IMG/VR virus record: IMGVR_UViG_3300020180_000032
Span: 1-44,918 of that record
Strand: one strand, 5' to 3'
DNA from: a virus
Length of the DNA: 44,918 nt
Under the pieces are notes generated by a model. The model was not told where the DNA came from. It ran no database searches and saw only the letters and a list, made by a program, of their open reading frames with translations. The position numbers were made by a program, and so were the translations under genes. Every line of letters begins with the position of its first letter. Position 1 is the stretch's first letter. This document shows, one piece after another, positions 17,192 to 26,500 of the stretch.

Positions 17192-17531
17192 GCAGAGCGG
17201 GCAGAGTTCAGAAGTCCTGTTCTCTGGACCGCTCCTGAAATGCTCACCTGAGGTTATCCGGTTGCTTTCGCGAGCCTTGGGGCGTCGATGGTACTCCCAA
17301 GTTTCGGGCTACTTTCGCCGGTCCATCCCAGCGCTCCCACTGTTCCCGATTAAGTCCTCAGTGCGGCTTTGGAAGGTCCCCTGGTGGCCGCTTAGCAGTG
17401 ATCCTGCGACCGTCGCCAGCGTTTTGACCGCTCAACGGATAAACCCAGCATAGACCATTTGACGAGGTGGAGCAAGTTTGCGATACTGAAATTGCGGCGC
17501 GCGGTGTTTTGACCACCACGCCAGATTCTCG

Positions 17532-17564
17532 AACCCCCGGCCCTACCCTGGAGCCGGGGGTTTT
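17532..17564 (+). terminator. Rho-independent terminator after the secreted-fibre block
   Basis: A 10-bp stem (17532-17541 AACCCCCGGC with 17553-17562) has an 11-base loop, and the stem ends in a TTTT run. It isolates the upstream secreted-fibre block from the promoter at 17752-17787. Confidence 0.75.
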
Positions 17565-17725
17565 CTGCGTTCGGAGGGTGGCTAGCCGATGGCGCCATCA
17601 AGGGGGCCGACAGACCAATTTCGGATTTTAACCAATATGTGTGCCCATTCAGAGGGAGTCATTGTTTTCCATGGAGTTTCCGGCTCTGGCCAAATTCTCC
17701 GAACGCGGAAGGCTTCTGTTTTCCC

Positions 17726-17745
17726 TTGATCACCCAGGGAATGGG
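17726..17745 (+). repeat. Diverged direct repeat, right copy
   Basis: This is the second copy of the 17172-17191 repeat. It ends 6 bases before the -35 element of late promoter copy 3. Confidence 0.5.
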
Positions 17746-17751
17746 TTACGC

Positions 17752-17787
17752 CTGAAAGCCACTGCCATGCCGGGCAATCTTCGAACG
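17752..17787 (+). promoter_or_regulatory. Late promoter element copy 3 (adaptor/tailspike unit)
   Basis: CTGAAA (17752-17757), 17-base spacer, then CAATCT (17775-17780) within GGGCAATCTTC (17772-17782). The predicted +1 at 17787 is the G of the GTG start codon of the next gene. There is no Shine-Dalgarno sequence in the 20 bases before that GTG. It stands in non-coding DNA after a terminator, which makes it the clearest promoter copy. Confidence 0.75.
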
Positions 17788-18689
17788 TGGCCCGCACATT
17801 TGGTTCCATCCAGTTCGAGCTCGCTCACTTCGCGAAAGCGAACCAACTCCCGGCTGTCGATGCGGAGCTGCTAAAGGCGTGGATCAACGAGGCGTACAAC
17901 AACATCCTGGACGCCCGCCAGTGGAAGGGGCTCGAAACCCGCACCGTTCTTCAGACCGTTGCCACCTACCGCACTGGATCCGCCGCCATCACCAACGGAG
18001 CCACGGCCGTAACCGGCACTGGAACCACATTTACCGCAGCCATGTCCGGCCGGCGGTTTCGCATCGCCGGAAGCCTGGAAACATATACATTCGCGTATCT
18101 GTCCGCCACCACGGCCACGCTTGATCGGCCATTCGAAGGCGCGACCATCACAGGCGGGTCCTTCGAAATCTTCGCCAACGTGTACGGCCTCCCGGACCGC
18201 GTGAAGCTGATCACATTGATGCGCAACACCCGCATCAACAAATACATGGAGCTGATCACCGAGGAGAATCTAAACCAGGCGGACGCCTCCCGGCTTTCCA
18301 TCGGCGAACCCTACTTTTACATGCCGGGCCCGCATTCGGGCGGCGAAGGCACGGCGCTTATCCGCCAGGTCGAAATCTATCCAGCTCCGGAAGTCGCGAT
18401 TGGACTGCTATACACCTATATCAAGTTGCCACTGGAGTTCAGCGGGTCAAACAATAGTACCGAGATCCTCGGATGGGTTGACCCTCGTGCCGTTATCGCC
18501 GGTGCGAAAGCCCTTATGCAGGCGCATGTAAAGGACTACGCCGGAGCGGCCGCCGAAAAGGCAATCCAATCCGTAGCCCGCGGCACAATGAATCAGGTCG
18601 AGACCGATACCGTCGGTCCATCGCAAATCAAGATGGCAAGCCGGTACACCGCGCACAGGCGTAGCCGAGGCCAGTGGGGGGCGGAGTGA
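17787..18689 (+). CDS. Head-tail adaptor/neck-like protein (300 aa)
   Basis: The N-terminus has a helix typical of phage adaptors (LKAWINEAYNNILDARQWKGLE, about 29-50). A small beta insert follows (about 60-130: ITNGATAVTGTGTTFTAAMSGRRFRI), then a second helical part. Such proteins dock under the portal. The start is GTG at 17787, predicted to be the first codon of a leaderless mRNA. The stop overlaps the next gene (GTGA). Confidence 0.65.
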   Translation: MARTFGSIQFELAHFAKANQLPAVDAELLKAWINEAYNNILDARQWKGLETRTVLQTVATYRTGSAAITNGATAVTGTGTTFTAAMSGRRFRIAGSLETYTFAYLSATTATLDRPFEGATITGGSFEIFANVYGLPDRVKLITLMRNTRINKYMELITEENLNQADASRLSIGEPYFYMPGPHSGGEGTALIRQVEIYPAPEVAIGLLYTYIKLPLEFSGSNNSTEILGWVDPRAVIAGAKALMQAHVKDYAGAAAEKAIQSVARGTMNQVETDTVGPSQIKMASRYTAHRRSRGQWGAE

Positions 18690-19378
18690 CGGTCGCCGAA
18701 CTCTTCGCCGCTACCCGCCAGCGAACAGACGATTCAGCCGCGTCCGGATCGCCCGCGACCGATGACGTTTACTGGACGCTGCCGGAGCAATACTGCGCTC
18801 TGAACGAAGCGCAGAACATGTTCGCGCTCATAACGCTCTGTCTCGAATCGACGGGCACGATTACTCTTTCCGCCGCCAAGTGCTTCTACGGAGTGCGTGG
18901 GTATCTGCCGGGGTTTTTGCTCCCGCTCCGGATCTCCGTGGGCGGGGCGAAGTTACAGCCGACGCGCCTTGTGGACTTGGACGCTAGGTACTTCGCCTGG
19001 CCGGACACACCAGGGACGCCTGCGAAGTATATGCAGGTCGGCATGAACCTGTTGGCCATCGTGCCACAACCATCCGCACTCAGCTCGGCCAGCGTTATCT
19101 ACGCCAAGGAGCCCAGCGTACTGGTTTCGACGGGGCAGGTTCCGGAGATTCCTCCGGAGTACCACTTGGCGCTGGCGAAGTACGCCTCCTATTACCTGCT
19201 GCAGAAACGCGGCGGCCAGTATCTGCAGCTGGCGGTCGCACATTGGAAAGAGTTTCTGGTGGACGCAGCACACTGCGCTGATTACGTTCGCCGGCGCAAC
19301 CGGGCGAGACAGTACGACAACGAACCGGCTGAAATTCGCTTGCCGGTAAAAAAAGAAGGATCCCAAATCGATGCCTAG
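18686..19378 (+). CDS. Second adaptor/tail-completion-like protein (230 aa)
   Basis: GTG 18686 is in a GTGA overlap with the previous stop, with a G-rich ribosome-binding stretch before it; a GTG at 18674 is the alternative. The N-terminal helix and later PPEYHLALAKYASYYLLQKRGGQYLQLAVAHWKEF segment resemble podovirus adaptor or gatekeeper proteins. The C-terminus is basic. The family is not certain. It overlaps the tailspike start by 8 bases. Confidence 0.6.
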   Translation: MTVAELFAATRQRTDDSAASGSPATDDVYWTLPEQYCALNEAQNMFALITLCLESTGTITLSAAKCFYGVRGYLPGFLLPLRISVGGAKLQPTRLVDLDARYFAWPDTPGTPAKYMQVGMNLLAIVPQPSALSSASVIYAKEPSVLVSTGQVPEIPPEYHLALAKYASYYLLQKRGGQYLQLAVAHWKEFLVDAAHCADYVRRRNRARQYDNEPAEIRLPVKKEGSQIDA

Positions 19379-21770
19379 TTTCCCCGCCACCGTCGCCACT
19401 GACGCGGATTTGCTTGTTGCGCTGGATAACGCCGTGACGGCGCTGGCTGCGGGGATCGGAAGCGGAGACACTTCGCTGTCTGTCGTGAGTGGCGCAGCGA
19501 TCGCCACCAACGTCGTCGTGACCATCGATAGCGAAATGATTTTTTTGGGCGCCGTGGCCGGGGTGAACGCCACGAGCTTGACGCGAGGCTACGGAGGCAC
19601 CACCCCAGCCGGGCATTCGTCCGGAGCCGCAGTCAATGTCAATGTCATTGCAAAGCATCACAACGCTATAAAAGACGAAGTGAAGGCGATCCAGACTTCG
19701 CTGGGCGCCGGGCTAATCAGCATGGGAGTTCGCGCGGCCGTGTATGCGTGGAGTCTGGCTGGGCCGGTTAATTTGACGGGCGGAGTACCCACTGTTATTT
19801 CTTTGTCGCCGTTTCCCTCGGGCATCACGGCGGCCGGCATCGCGCTTGGACACTATGTCTTGATAGCCGATAGCTTGGGCGGATATGAAAGCGTATTGAT
19901 TTCAGCAATCAATCCAGGCGTCTCCATCACCATCACGCCCGTGAGCAACCATACCGCAGCAAACTACAGTATCGGCAGCGCAAACGGCGGCATCCAGGAA
20001 GCCATCTACGCAACTACGGCGAACACAATACATGTGAAAGACGGAGTGACGATCATGTATCGCGGGATTGCCTGCGGACAGCGCCGATTGACATTCGCAG
20101 GGGCGGGGCACAATTCCAGTTACATCCGCATGGCGTTTCCGACGCAGGCCGGATTCTATTCGGACGCATTTGGTTTCCAGTTTCGTGACCTGACCATAAA
20201 AGCCTACGGCGCAGCGTCCGGAACGGCGACACATGCGGCTAGCGGAGTGTTAGCGTATGCGGCCGGAAGCCAGTGGGGCGCAGAGATTGTCGGACGGCAG
20301 TTCACCTACAACGGCGTTTCTGTAATTTGTACAGCGTTCAATTCGGCAACCAGTATCACCGTCTCCCCAGTTCCAGCAGTAGTTGTCTTGCCTGCGGCAT
20401 GGTCTGCGACGGCGCAATCCGCGGGCAAGGCGGCGCACCTCACCGGTTCCACGGTGTACCCGAACGGCGACGGCGACCTCGCGGCCACCGGGTGCGAATT
20501 CTACGGGCTTTACGACGTGTTCTATGGCGACTGGCCCGGTGGGTTCATCCGCCTCACCAACAACCTGTTCCGCGGAATCGTGCGATACGCGGCATACGGC
20601 AAAGGGACGAGCGCATGGGCGTGCCAGTACATCGGAAACTACCTCGACGGTCGAGATTCACCGGGCCTGTTCTGGATCGAGGGAACTCTCGGCGGAGGAA
20701 TAATTGCCGACAACTGGATGCAGGCATCTCTCGCCCATATTGTGCTTAATGGGGTAACCGGAGCGATCAACGAAACGCTCATCGTGGGGAATATTCTAGA
20801 CCAGGACACGGCTGCTACGGCGTGCGTGGTGATCAACAACTCCGCAAATTGCATCCGTATCGCTGAGAATTTCATTGCCGGTTTCGATATCGGCGTGCTT
20901 ACGCAGGCAGCCGAGAACGTCATGATCGTTAACAACCGATTCCGGGTTAGAGGCAATGATGCGGGGATCGTCATTGGCGGCGCGACGGCTGACAGAATCT
21001 CCGTGCAAGGCAATGACTTGCAGTGTGAGGGCAATGCCATGAACTACGCGATTCAGGTGAGTCCCACGGCTGGTTCGAATATCACAGTGAAAGGGAATAC
21101 CGGCGACGGAACGGCTTCGGTATCGGCCTTTATCGGGGTGATAGGGGCGTTCACCGGCTTGACCATTGACAGTAATACGCCGGGCTTGAATTATGCGAAG
21201 TTGATTAACGATGTGGGTGTGACAGGCGGTGGAGAGGTAGCCTGTTTTGCCAACCGGGCGCGGAATATTCCGGCGATCACACTGGCATCGGCTGAGACAA
21301 TCACACTACCGCTGGCAGACGAAACCCAGGTCATCGCGTTGACCGGGACAACAACGATTAGAGCCATGATCGGTGTGTCGGCCAGGGCTGGCAGCAAGCG
21401 GATATTCGTAATGGGCGGCGCGTTGAGCTGGGCTCTGCCAAGTTCCATCAGCATCACCAGTGCCACGAATGCAAATCCCGTTGTTTTCACGGTGGCGGCG
21501 GGGCATGGGTTTGCGACCGGCGAAGGCCCTGTTATTACGATCTCAGGCGGTACCGGCGCATGGACGGTGGTGAATGGGAGTTTCGTTGCAACCATTCTAA
21601 GTCCCACTACTTTTAGCATTGCAGTAAATTCTACGGCGATTGGAGCCGTTGCCGGGACGATTGTTTACGTGCGATCGTCTAACTCTATTGGCAGGGCTTT
21701 TGGCCCAACCGTGGCTGGCCAGATTGTCCAGATGATCAAATACTCCGACAACATTTGGTACCCACTGTGA
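19371..21770 (+). CDS. Tailspike with beta-helix (799 aa)
   Basis: The N-terminal module (about 25-100: SGDTSLSVVSGAAIATNVVVTIDSE, LTRGYGGTTPAGHSSGAAV) is shared with the secreted protein at 16622. The centre (about 250-610) shows a run of strand-turn units with Asn at turns (IIADNWMQ, LIVGNILDQ, IRIAENFIAG, MIVNNRFRV, ISVQGNDLQ), typical of right-handed beta-helix tailspikes that bind or cut surface polysaccharide. A C-terminal beta module with GHGFATGEGPVITISGG is common in phage fibres. No signal peptide is present, unlike the upstream fibre block. The ATG overlaps the previous gene by 8 bases. Confidence 0.75.
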   Translation: MPSFPATVATDADLLVALDNAVTALAAGIGSGDTSLSVVSGAAIATNVVVTIDSEMIFLGAVAGVNATSLTRGYGGTTPAGHSSGAAVNVNVIAKHHNAIKDEVKAIQTSLGAGLISMGVRAAVYAWSLAGPVNLTGGVPTVISLSPFPSGITAAGIALGHYVLIADSLGGYESVLISAINPGVSITITPVSNHTAANYSIGSANGGIQEAIYATTANTIHVKDGVTIMYRGIACGQRRLTFAGAGHNSSYIRMAFPTQAGFYSDAFGFQFRDLTIKAYGAASGTATHAASGVLAYAAGSQWGAEIVGRQFTYNGVSVICTAFNSATSITVSPVPAVVVLPAAWSATAQSAGKAAHLTGSTVYPNGDGDLAATGCEFYGLYDVFYGDWPGGFIRLTNNLFRGIVRYAAYGKGTSAWACQYIGNYLDGRDSPGLFWIEGTLGGGIIADNWMQASLAHIVLNGVTGAINETLIVGNILDQDTAATACVVINNSANCIRIAENFIAGFDIGVLTQAAENVMIVNNRFRVRGNDAGIVIGGATADRISVQGNDLQCEGNAMNYAIQVSPTAGSNITVKGNTGDGTASVSAFIGVIGAFTGLTIDSNTPGLNYAKLINDVGVTGGGEVACFANRARNIPAITLASAETITLPLADETQVIALTGTTTIRAMIGVSARAGSKRIFVMGGALSWALPSSISITSATNANPVVFTVAAGHGFATGEGPVITISGGTGAWTVVNGSFVATILSPTTFSIAVNSTAIGAVAGTIVYVRSSNSIGRAFGPTVAGQIVQMIKYSDNIWYPL

Positions 21771-22468
21771 GTTCTGCTTACAACGCGATTCTTTATAACA
21801 CGTCGCTCTATGGCGGCGGAAGCCTTCCGGACCCGATTGAGCCAACGGTGTCTTGGGCGGATCTCCTGGACTGTCTGTATCCTCGGATGCACGCATCCGG
21901 TGAGGCTTCGCTTGTTTGGTGGACAGAAGCAAATCTTCGAGGCTGGGCCAATGAGGCACTGCAACTCCTTTCGCGCGAGGCGCTGCTGTTCGTCCGTAGG
22001 GACACGGGCAACGTGACCGTCGCCGCCAGGCGGGAATACCATCTCCCTGACAGGCACATTGCCACGATCCACGTGGCCTACGATGACCAGCCATTGAACC
22101 CGACCGATCGGGATTTGCTGGATGCGCTGGACGCCGCGGCCGACGCGGCCGTGTGCGGTGTGGGCGCATCGCCGACGCGCTGGTACGAGGATACGCTGGG
22201 CGTTCACAACACCGTCGGCGTCTACCCGTCTCCGTCGGCGGCCGTGGTGCTGGCGATCATCTTCATCCAGCAGGTAGATTTGCTGATCAGCTCGGCCTCA
22301 ACGATGCCGATCCCACGTTGCATGGCTGCGTTCATTGAGGACTACGTACTGGGCGAGGCGTGGGGGCATGACTCTGATTTCTCGATGCCGGAGTTGGCCG
22401 AGCACTTCCAATCCAAACGGGATTTGTACCTGGGACTCTACCGGCAATATTGGGGGCCAAGGCAGTGA
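21767..22468 (+). CDS. Adaptor-like structural protein (233 aa)
   Basis: GTG 21767 is in a GTGA overlap with the tailspike stop. A helical segment (WWTEANLRGWANEALQLLSREA, about 45-66) resembles the adaptor helix of the 17787 gene. A middle beta segment and a C-terminal helix-rich part follow (FIEDYVLGEAWGHDSDF, then FQSKRDLYLGLYRQYWG). It may be another connector component. The family is not fixed. Confidence 0.58.
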   Translation: MSSAYNAILYNTSLYGGGSLPDPIEPTVSWADLLDCLYPRMHASGEASLVWWTEANLRGWANEALQLLSREALLFVRRDTGNVTVAARREYHLPDRHIATIHVAYDDQPLNPTDRDLLDALDAAADAAVCGVGASPTRWYEDTLGVHNTVGVYPSPSAAVVLAIIFIQQVDLLISSASTMPIPRCMAAFIEDYVLGEAWGHDSDFSMPELAEHFQSKRDLYLGLYRQYWGPRQ

Positions 22469-23064
22469 CAAAGCAAGAACAGGAACGGCAAGGAAATCTG
22501 GCGCGAATTGCATCGTCCGCCGTAGCGCTGGAGGTTGAGACCGGCATTCCGGCAGAGCTGACGGCGGGGCAGTGCATTATTGAAAGCGCCTGGATGACCG
22601 AGGCCCCTGGCAATAATCCGTTTGGAATGAAAGCCCCGAAAGGTGCAACGGTCTACCAGATCCTGGAAATCTACGAGGAGCTGACGAACCAGCAGATAAA
22701 GAATCTAGCAACGACCGGCAGGCGCATTGCGGATATGGGTCCGGCACTCAACGGACACCGGCGTGTTTCGTTTCAGGATCGCTTCCAAGTGTTCGCGTCC
22801 ATAGATGCGGCGTTCCGCGCCTATGGCGAGCTACTCATCAATGAACGCCATTTCGCGCCGCGCTGGCAGCGATATATGGCACACCGGAGCTTATCGCGCC
22901 TGCTGCTGGACATGAGCGGGCGCGATGGATATCCGCCCTACTTCACATCACAGTCTTATCTCACTCTCTTCGACCAGGTAACCGGCCAGGCGAACGTAAA
23001 GGCCGCGCTGGCCTATGCACGCGCGGGCAAAGAATCACCAACCAAAGAAGGACCCAATGGCTAA
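22465..23064 (+). CDS. Glucosaminidase-type peptidoglycan hydrolase (199 aa)
   Basis: This looks like a GH73/FlgJ-like lysozyme that cleaves the glycan chain of peptidoglycan. The pattern PAELTAGQCIIESAWMTEAPG-NNPFGMKA (about 29-57) contains the expected catalytic glutamate at about residue 40. A later FQVFASIDAAFRAYGELL segment (about 109-126) is typical of this family. No signal peptide is present. In the middle of tail genes it could be a virion-borne lysozyme for entry; it is also the only lysis enzyme I see, so it may serve as endolysin with the holin at 34775. Start GTG 22465 is in a GTGA overlap. Confidence 0.75.
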   Translation: MTKQEQERQGNLARIASSAVALEVETGIPAELTAGQCIIESAWMTEAPGNNPFGMKAPKGATVYQILEIYEELTNQQIKNLATTGRRIADMGPALNGHRRVSFQDRFQVFASIDAAFRAYGELLINERHFAPRWQRYMAHRSLSRLLLDMSGRDGYPPYFTSQSYLTLFDQVTGQANVKAALAYARAGKESPTKEGPNG

Positions 23065-23575
23065 AGCAAAACAGAAACAGTCGGTATCTTCCGCCGCAAC
23101 AACGCCGTGGAACGGCCGCAACCAGAGCTTCGATACCAACGTGCCGGCAATCTTTGCCAGCGTAATGCAGGTGTCGAAGCTCGACCCAATGACGAAGTAC
23201 CGCGGAACGTATGAAAACGTTTCCTCGGCTGACGTTGCATCGATCGCACAGGGCCAAGCATTCGCGGCCATCCTGGCCCAGGAAGTTGCGCAGCGCAACC
23301 TCATTGTTCCCATTCCGGTTCTCATCGCCCAGCAAGTGAGCGCCGCCGAGGATTACTTCCGGGTTTCAGAAATGTTGGCCGATGGGTTCCCAGACAGCCA
23401 GCCCATTCACTTGCATTTGCTTTTCTCCAAAGGTGAAACGCAGCCGGACGAGGATCGCGGCGCACTGGAGGGGATTTCGAATCAAAAGAACAACACCATG
23501 ATTGAGGTGGCGGACGCCATTCGCGCATGGTTCAACGGCCACCAGCAAGACGTTCTAAACGATATCGCCCGGTAA
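23057..23575 (+). CDS. Virion-region protein of unknown function (172 aa)
   Basis: ATG 23057 overlaps the lysozyme stop by 8 bases and is preceded by AAGGA. The N-terminus is basic and disordered; the rest is helical and hydrophilic. No recognisable motif. It sits directly upstream of the nozzle-like gene. Confidence 0.6.
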   Translation: MAKAKQKQSVSSAATTPWNGRNQSFDTNVPAIFASVMQVSKLDPMTKYRGTYENVSSADVASIAQGQAFAAILAQEVAQRNLIVPIPVLIAQQVSAAEDYFRVSEMLADGFPDSQPIHLHLLFSKGETQPDEDRGALEGISNQKNNTMIEVADAIRAWFNGHQQDVLNDIAR

Positions 23576-23577
23576 CC

Positions 23578-26500
23578 GTGGCCTACAAAAAACACGAGCA
23601 AGCGATTGTCCCTGGGAGCCTGAACCTTCTGGCTCCTGGGGACAAGTCCGCCGACGGGGACTGTCTGCAGCTCACCAACTGGAGAGTTGACCAAGCAGGC
23701 CAACTTACCCAGAGGTGGGGGTGGATTTGCCTCAACCCTTCGCAGTTGTCACTTTACCGGCTGAATCGTGTGGCCCAGGTGGACTCGCGCATTTACTTCA
23801 GCGGGAACGGCCTGCTGTATATGCTCGGCGACATCGACCCTGGTGGCGTTGACGGGAATATCGACCAGGGATATTCAGGCGGGCCGGTGGCGATTGTCTC
23901 TCTCCAGGGACTTGCGTGGGTGATGAACAACGGGACGCAACGTGTGGACGATGGGACATTCACGCGTAACTGGACTCCGGAGACTCCGGCTATTCCGACA
24001 CTGGCTAAGGCGGTTGCGGCAGGGTCCACGCTGCCTGCTGGCGACTGGGAATACTACGTCACATTCCAGACCGCTGGAGGACACGAAGGAAACCCGAGCA
24101 CGGTGCAGACCCTCGTCGGAGTTGTGCTGGGCGAACTGGCTTCCATCACGCGACCGGCGCGCGTCGAGAACATGTCGAAGCACGACAACACCACCAGCCC
24201 GGCGATTACCGGCTGGAACGTGTACCGAACCGGGCCAGGTCTCGGCGCAATCTATCGGGTGAACTCAAACGTCATCCCTTACGCGACGAACCCATATTTA
24301 GACGGCGGCGCTGAAGCGGGTGGCGTCGGCACGGAAAGCGCCCAGTCGAACGGAGATTTGCAGGACCGAAACATTACGCTGGATTTCGACCACAACGCGG
24401 CTCCGGCCGCGATCGGCGCCGTAGCTGGCAGCGACGGGCGTATCATCGCGTTCCGCACGATTGCTAATCCAAACCGTATCTTCTGGACGAACGCGAATGA
24501 GCCCTGGTACTTCCCGACAGCCAACTATGCCGATATCGGCGCCGTGAACGATACGATCATGGCTGTTTCGGTTAAGCCGAACCAGACGATAGTTTACAAA
24601 CAGAAATCAATTTGGAGGATCGTAGGCCAGTTGGGCCTAGGGCGGATCGAGAAGGTTAGTGACGATGCCGGGTGCATCGGTATGAATGCGATCGCGCGAA
24701 GCAGCTCCGGTGACTACATTGTCGGTGCCGAAGGCGTCTATCGCTGGAACGGGGAATCAGCGAAGAAGGTTTCGACGAAGCTGGACCCGCTGTTCAAGGG
24801 CGAGGACGTCACCATTGCCAACGGCATCACCTACCAGAAGGCTAACGGGAATCTGACGAACGCGGCGCTGGGTATTCGCAACGGCCGATTGTACTTCAGC
24901 TACCCCACCGGCGGGGCGACGTATCCGACCGACGGCGGCCGGACGGCGGTGATGGAATTGGAGAGCGGGCGCTGGATTGACTGGGAGAGCGCCTGGAACG
25001 ATTACTTCGACCAGGGGCAGAACGGAAACTTGATCGGGGCAGGCGACCAGGTCGTCGGGACGCTCGAAGTCGGGTATGCAGACGACACCAGCGCGGGACC
25101 GCCGGCCGCCTACGACTGTGTATACCAGTCACGTTATGAAGACCAGGGAAACCCGGACAAGGAAAAGACCTATGCCGATCTGACGATTGAGCACAACACC
25201 CGCGGCCAAGCTCTAACAGTGAGCGTCTGGGCTAATAACGGGATCGGCGCCGGGAGCGAGTACATTCTCGGGTCAATCAGTTCGACGGCCCGGACGCCGA
25301 CAACCTTCCGGATTATTGACGGGAGTGCAAACCCGGTCAGAGCTTTTAATCTCGCCATTCGGATAGAGGGATCGACCAATGCCGCGCAGACGGCGCCCAT
25401 CATCATTTATGCGATCTTCCTGCACTCCTACCTGGAGGCGACCAAGGCCAAGACGTTCGACACCGACGAGATGACCATGGGCACCCCTGCAATGAAAGAG
25501 TGCAGGGAGATTGCCATCGACGTGCAGATCGACGGCACAACGACGCTGAACCTTTGGACGGATTACCCCGGCAACGCCATGACAAAGCGGGCGGCATTCC
25601 TCACAGTGGACCCGAAGACACTGGCGGCGACGACAGGCCGCACCCGGGTACAGATCCCGGTTGACCAGTACACGTTCGGTCGATTGTTGCGAGTGACGGC
25701 GCAGAGCTCTGGGAGCCAGTTCCAGCTCTACGCGATGTGGCTGCTGGTGCGCGCGATCGGCGTGTTCATCGAAGCCTATGAGACGACAGCCGGCGGATTC
25801 TGGTATTCCGACCATCAGGACTTTGGGAACCCGGACGTGAAGGCAGCGCGAGAACTTGAGCTCGACATTGACACCGGAGGCGCGGTTACCTGGACGCTGT
25901 CTTCCGATATGCCTGGGAACGCGCTTGCAAGCCGGGCAACGGCAGTGGTCGACACCACGCCGACGACGACTCGCCGCCGCATCGTCCGGATCCCGGTAAC
26001 GTGCGAGGGGCGACACTTTGCGTTGCGTCTGGCGGCCGCTGGGCAGGAGATCGTTTGTTACGGCGCACGCCTCGAAGTGAAAGCGTTCGGCGTTTACGTA
26101 GAGGCTTACGAGAGCGCGGCGGGCTTTCAATGGGATTCGTTCGTTCAGGATCTTGGTATTCAGGACATCAAGGACTTCGCCGAGATCCAGTTCGATATTG
26201 ATACCGATGGTTCGATTGCGTGGGCGCTGCTTACCGATCTGCCGGGGCAGGCGATGAATACGAGGGCGTCGGCACTGTTCGACACGACGGCCACGACGAG
26301 CGGCCGCCGCATGGTTAATATCCCGCTGTCGAACGTGCAGGGCCATTTCATCCAAGTGCTGCTGGGCGGAGCCTCGGCGTATCGGCTGTACGGCATCCGG
26401 TTGCGGGTGCGGCCGTACTCCCATTACATTGAAACATCAACGGCGGCGGCCGGGGCTATCTACGATTCGACGGAGATTAGCTGGGGCACGGCAAGCCCAA

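Larger units (their letters stand above)
17102..17786. other. Gene-free stretch inside the late region
   Basis: No convincing coding frame lies here; short frames on both strands lack start signals and recognisable content. The stretch holds a T9 run (17149-17157), a terminator (17532-17564), a 20-base diverged direct repeat (17172-17191 and 17726-17745) and the late promoter for the 17787 gene. The rest, about 17190-17530, is unexplained; it could be a remnant of an inserted segment or an RNA. Confidence 0.6.

Noticed and set aside
17102-17786. tRNA, group I intron or diversity-generating retroelement template
   Set aside because: No cloverleaf, no intron core I can see, and no reverse transcriptase gene or A-variable repeat pair in the window.
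23137-23165. CGGCAATCTTT inside the 23057 gene as a sixth late-promoter copy
   Set aside because: The -10 part matches, but no CTGAAA-like element lies 17 bases upstream and no start codon follows.
25273-26424. Long minus-strand frame opposite the nozzle repeats (383 codons)
   Set aside because: Antisense shadow; its apparent repeats reflect the repeats of the real gene.
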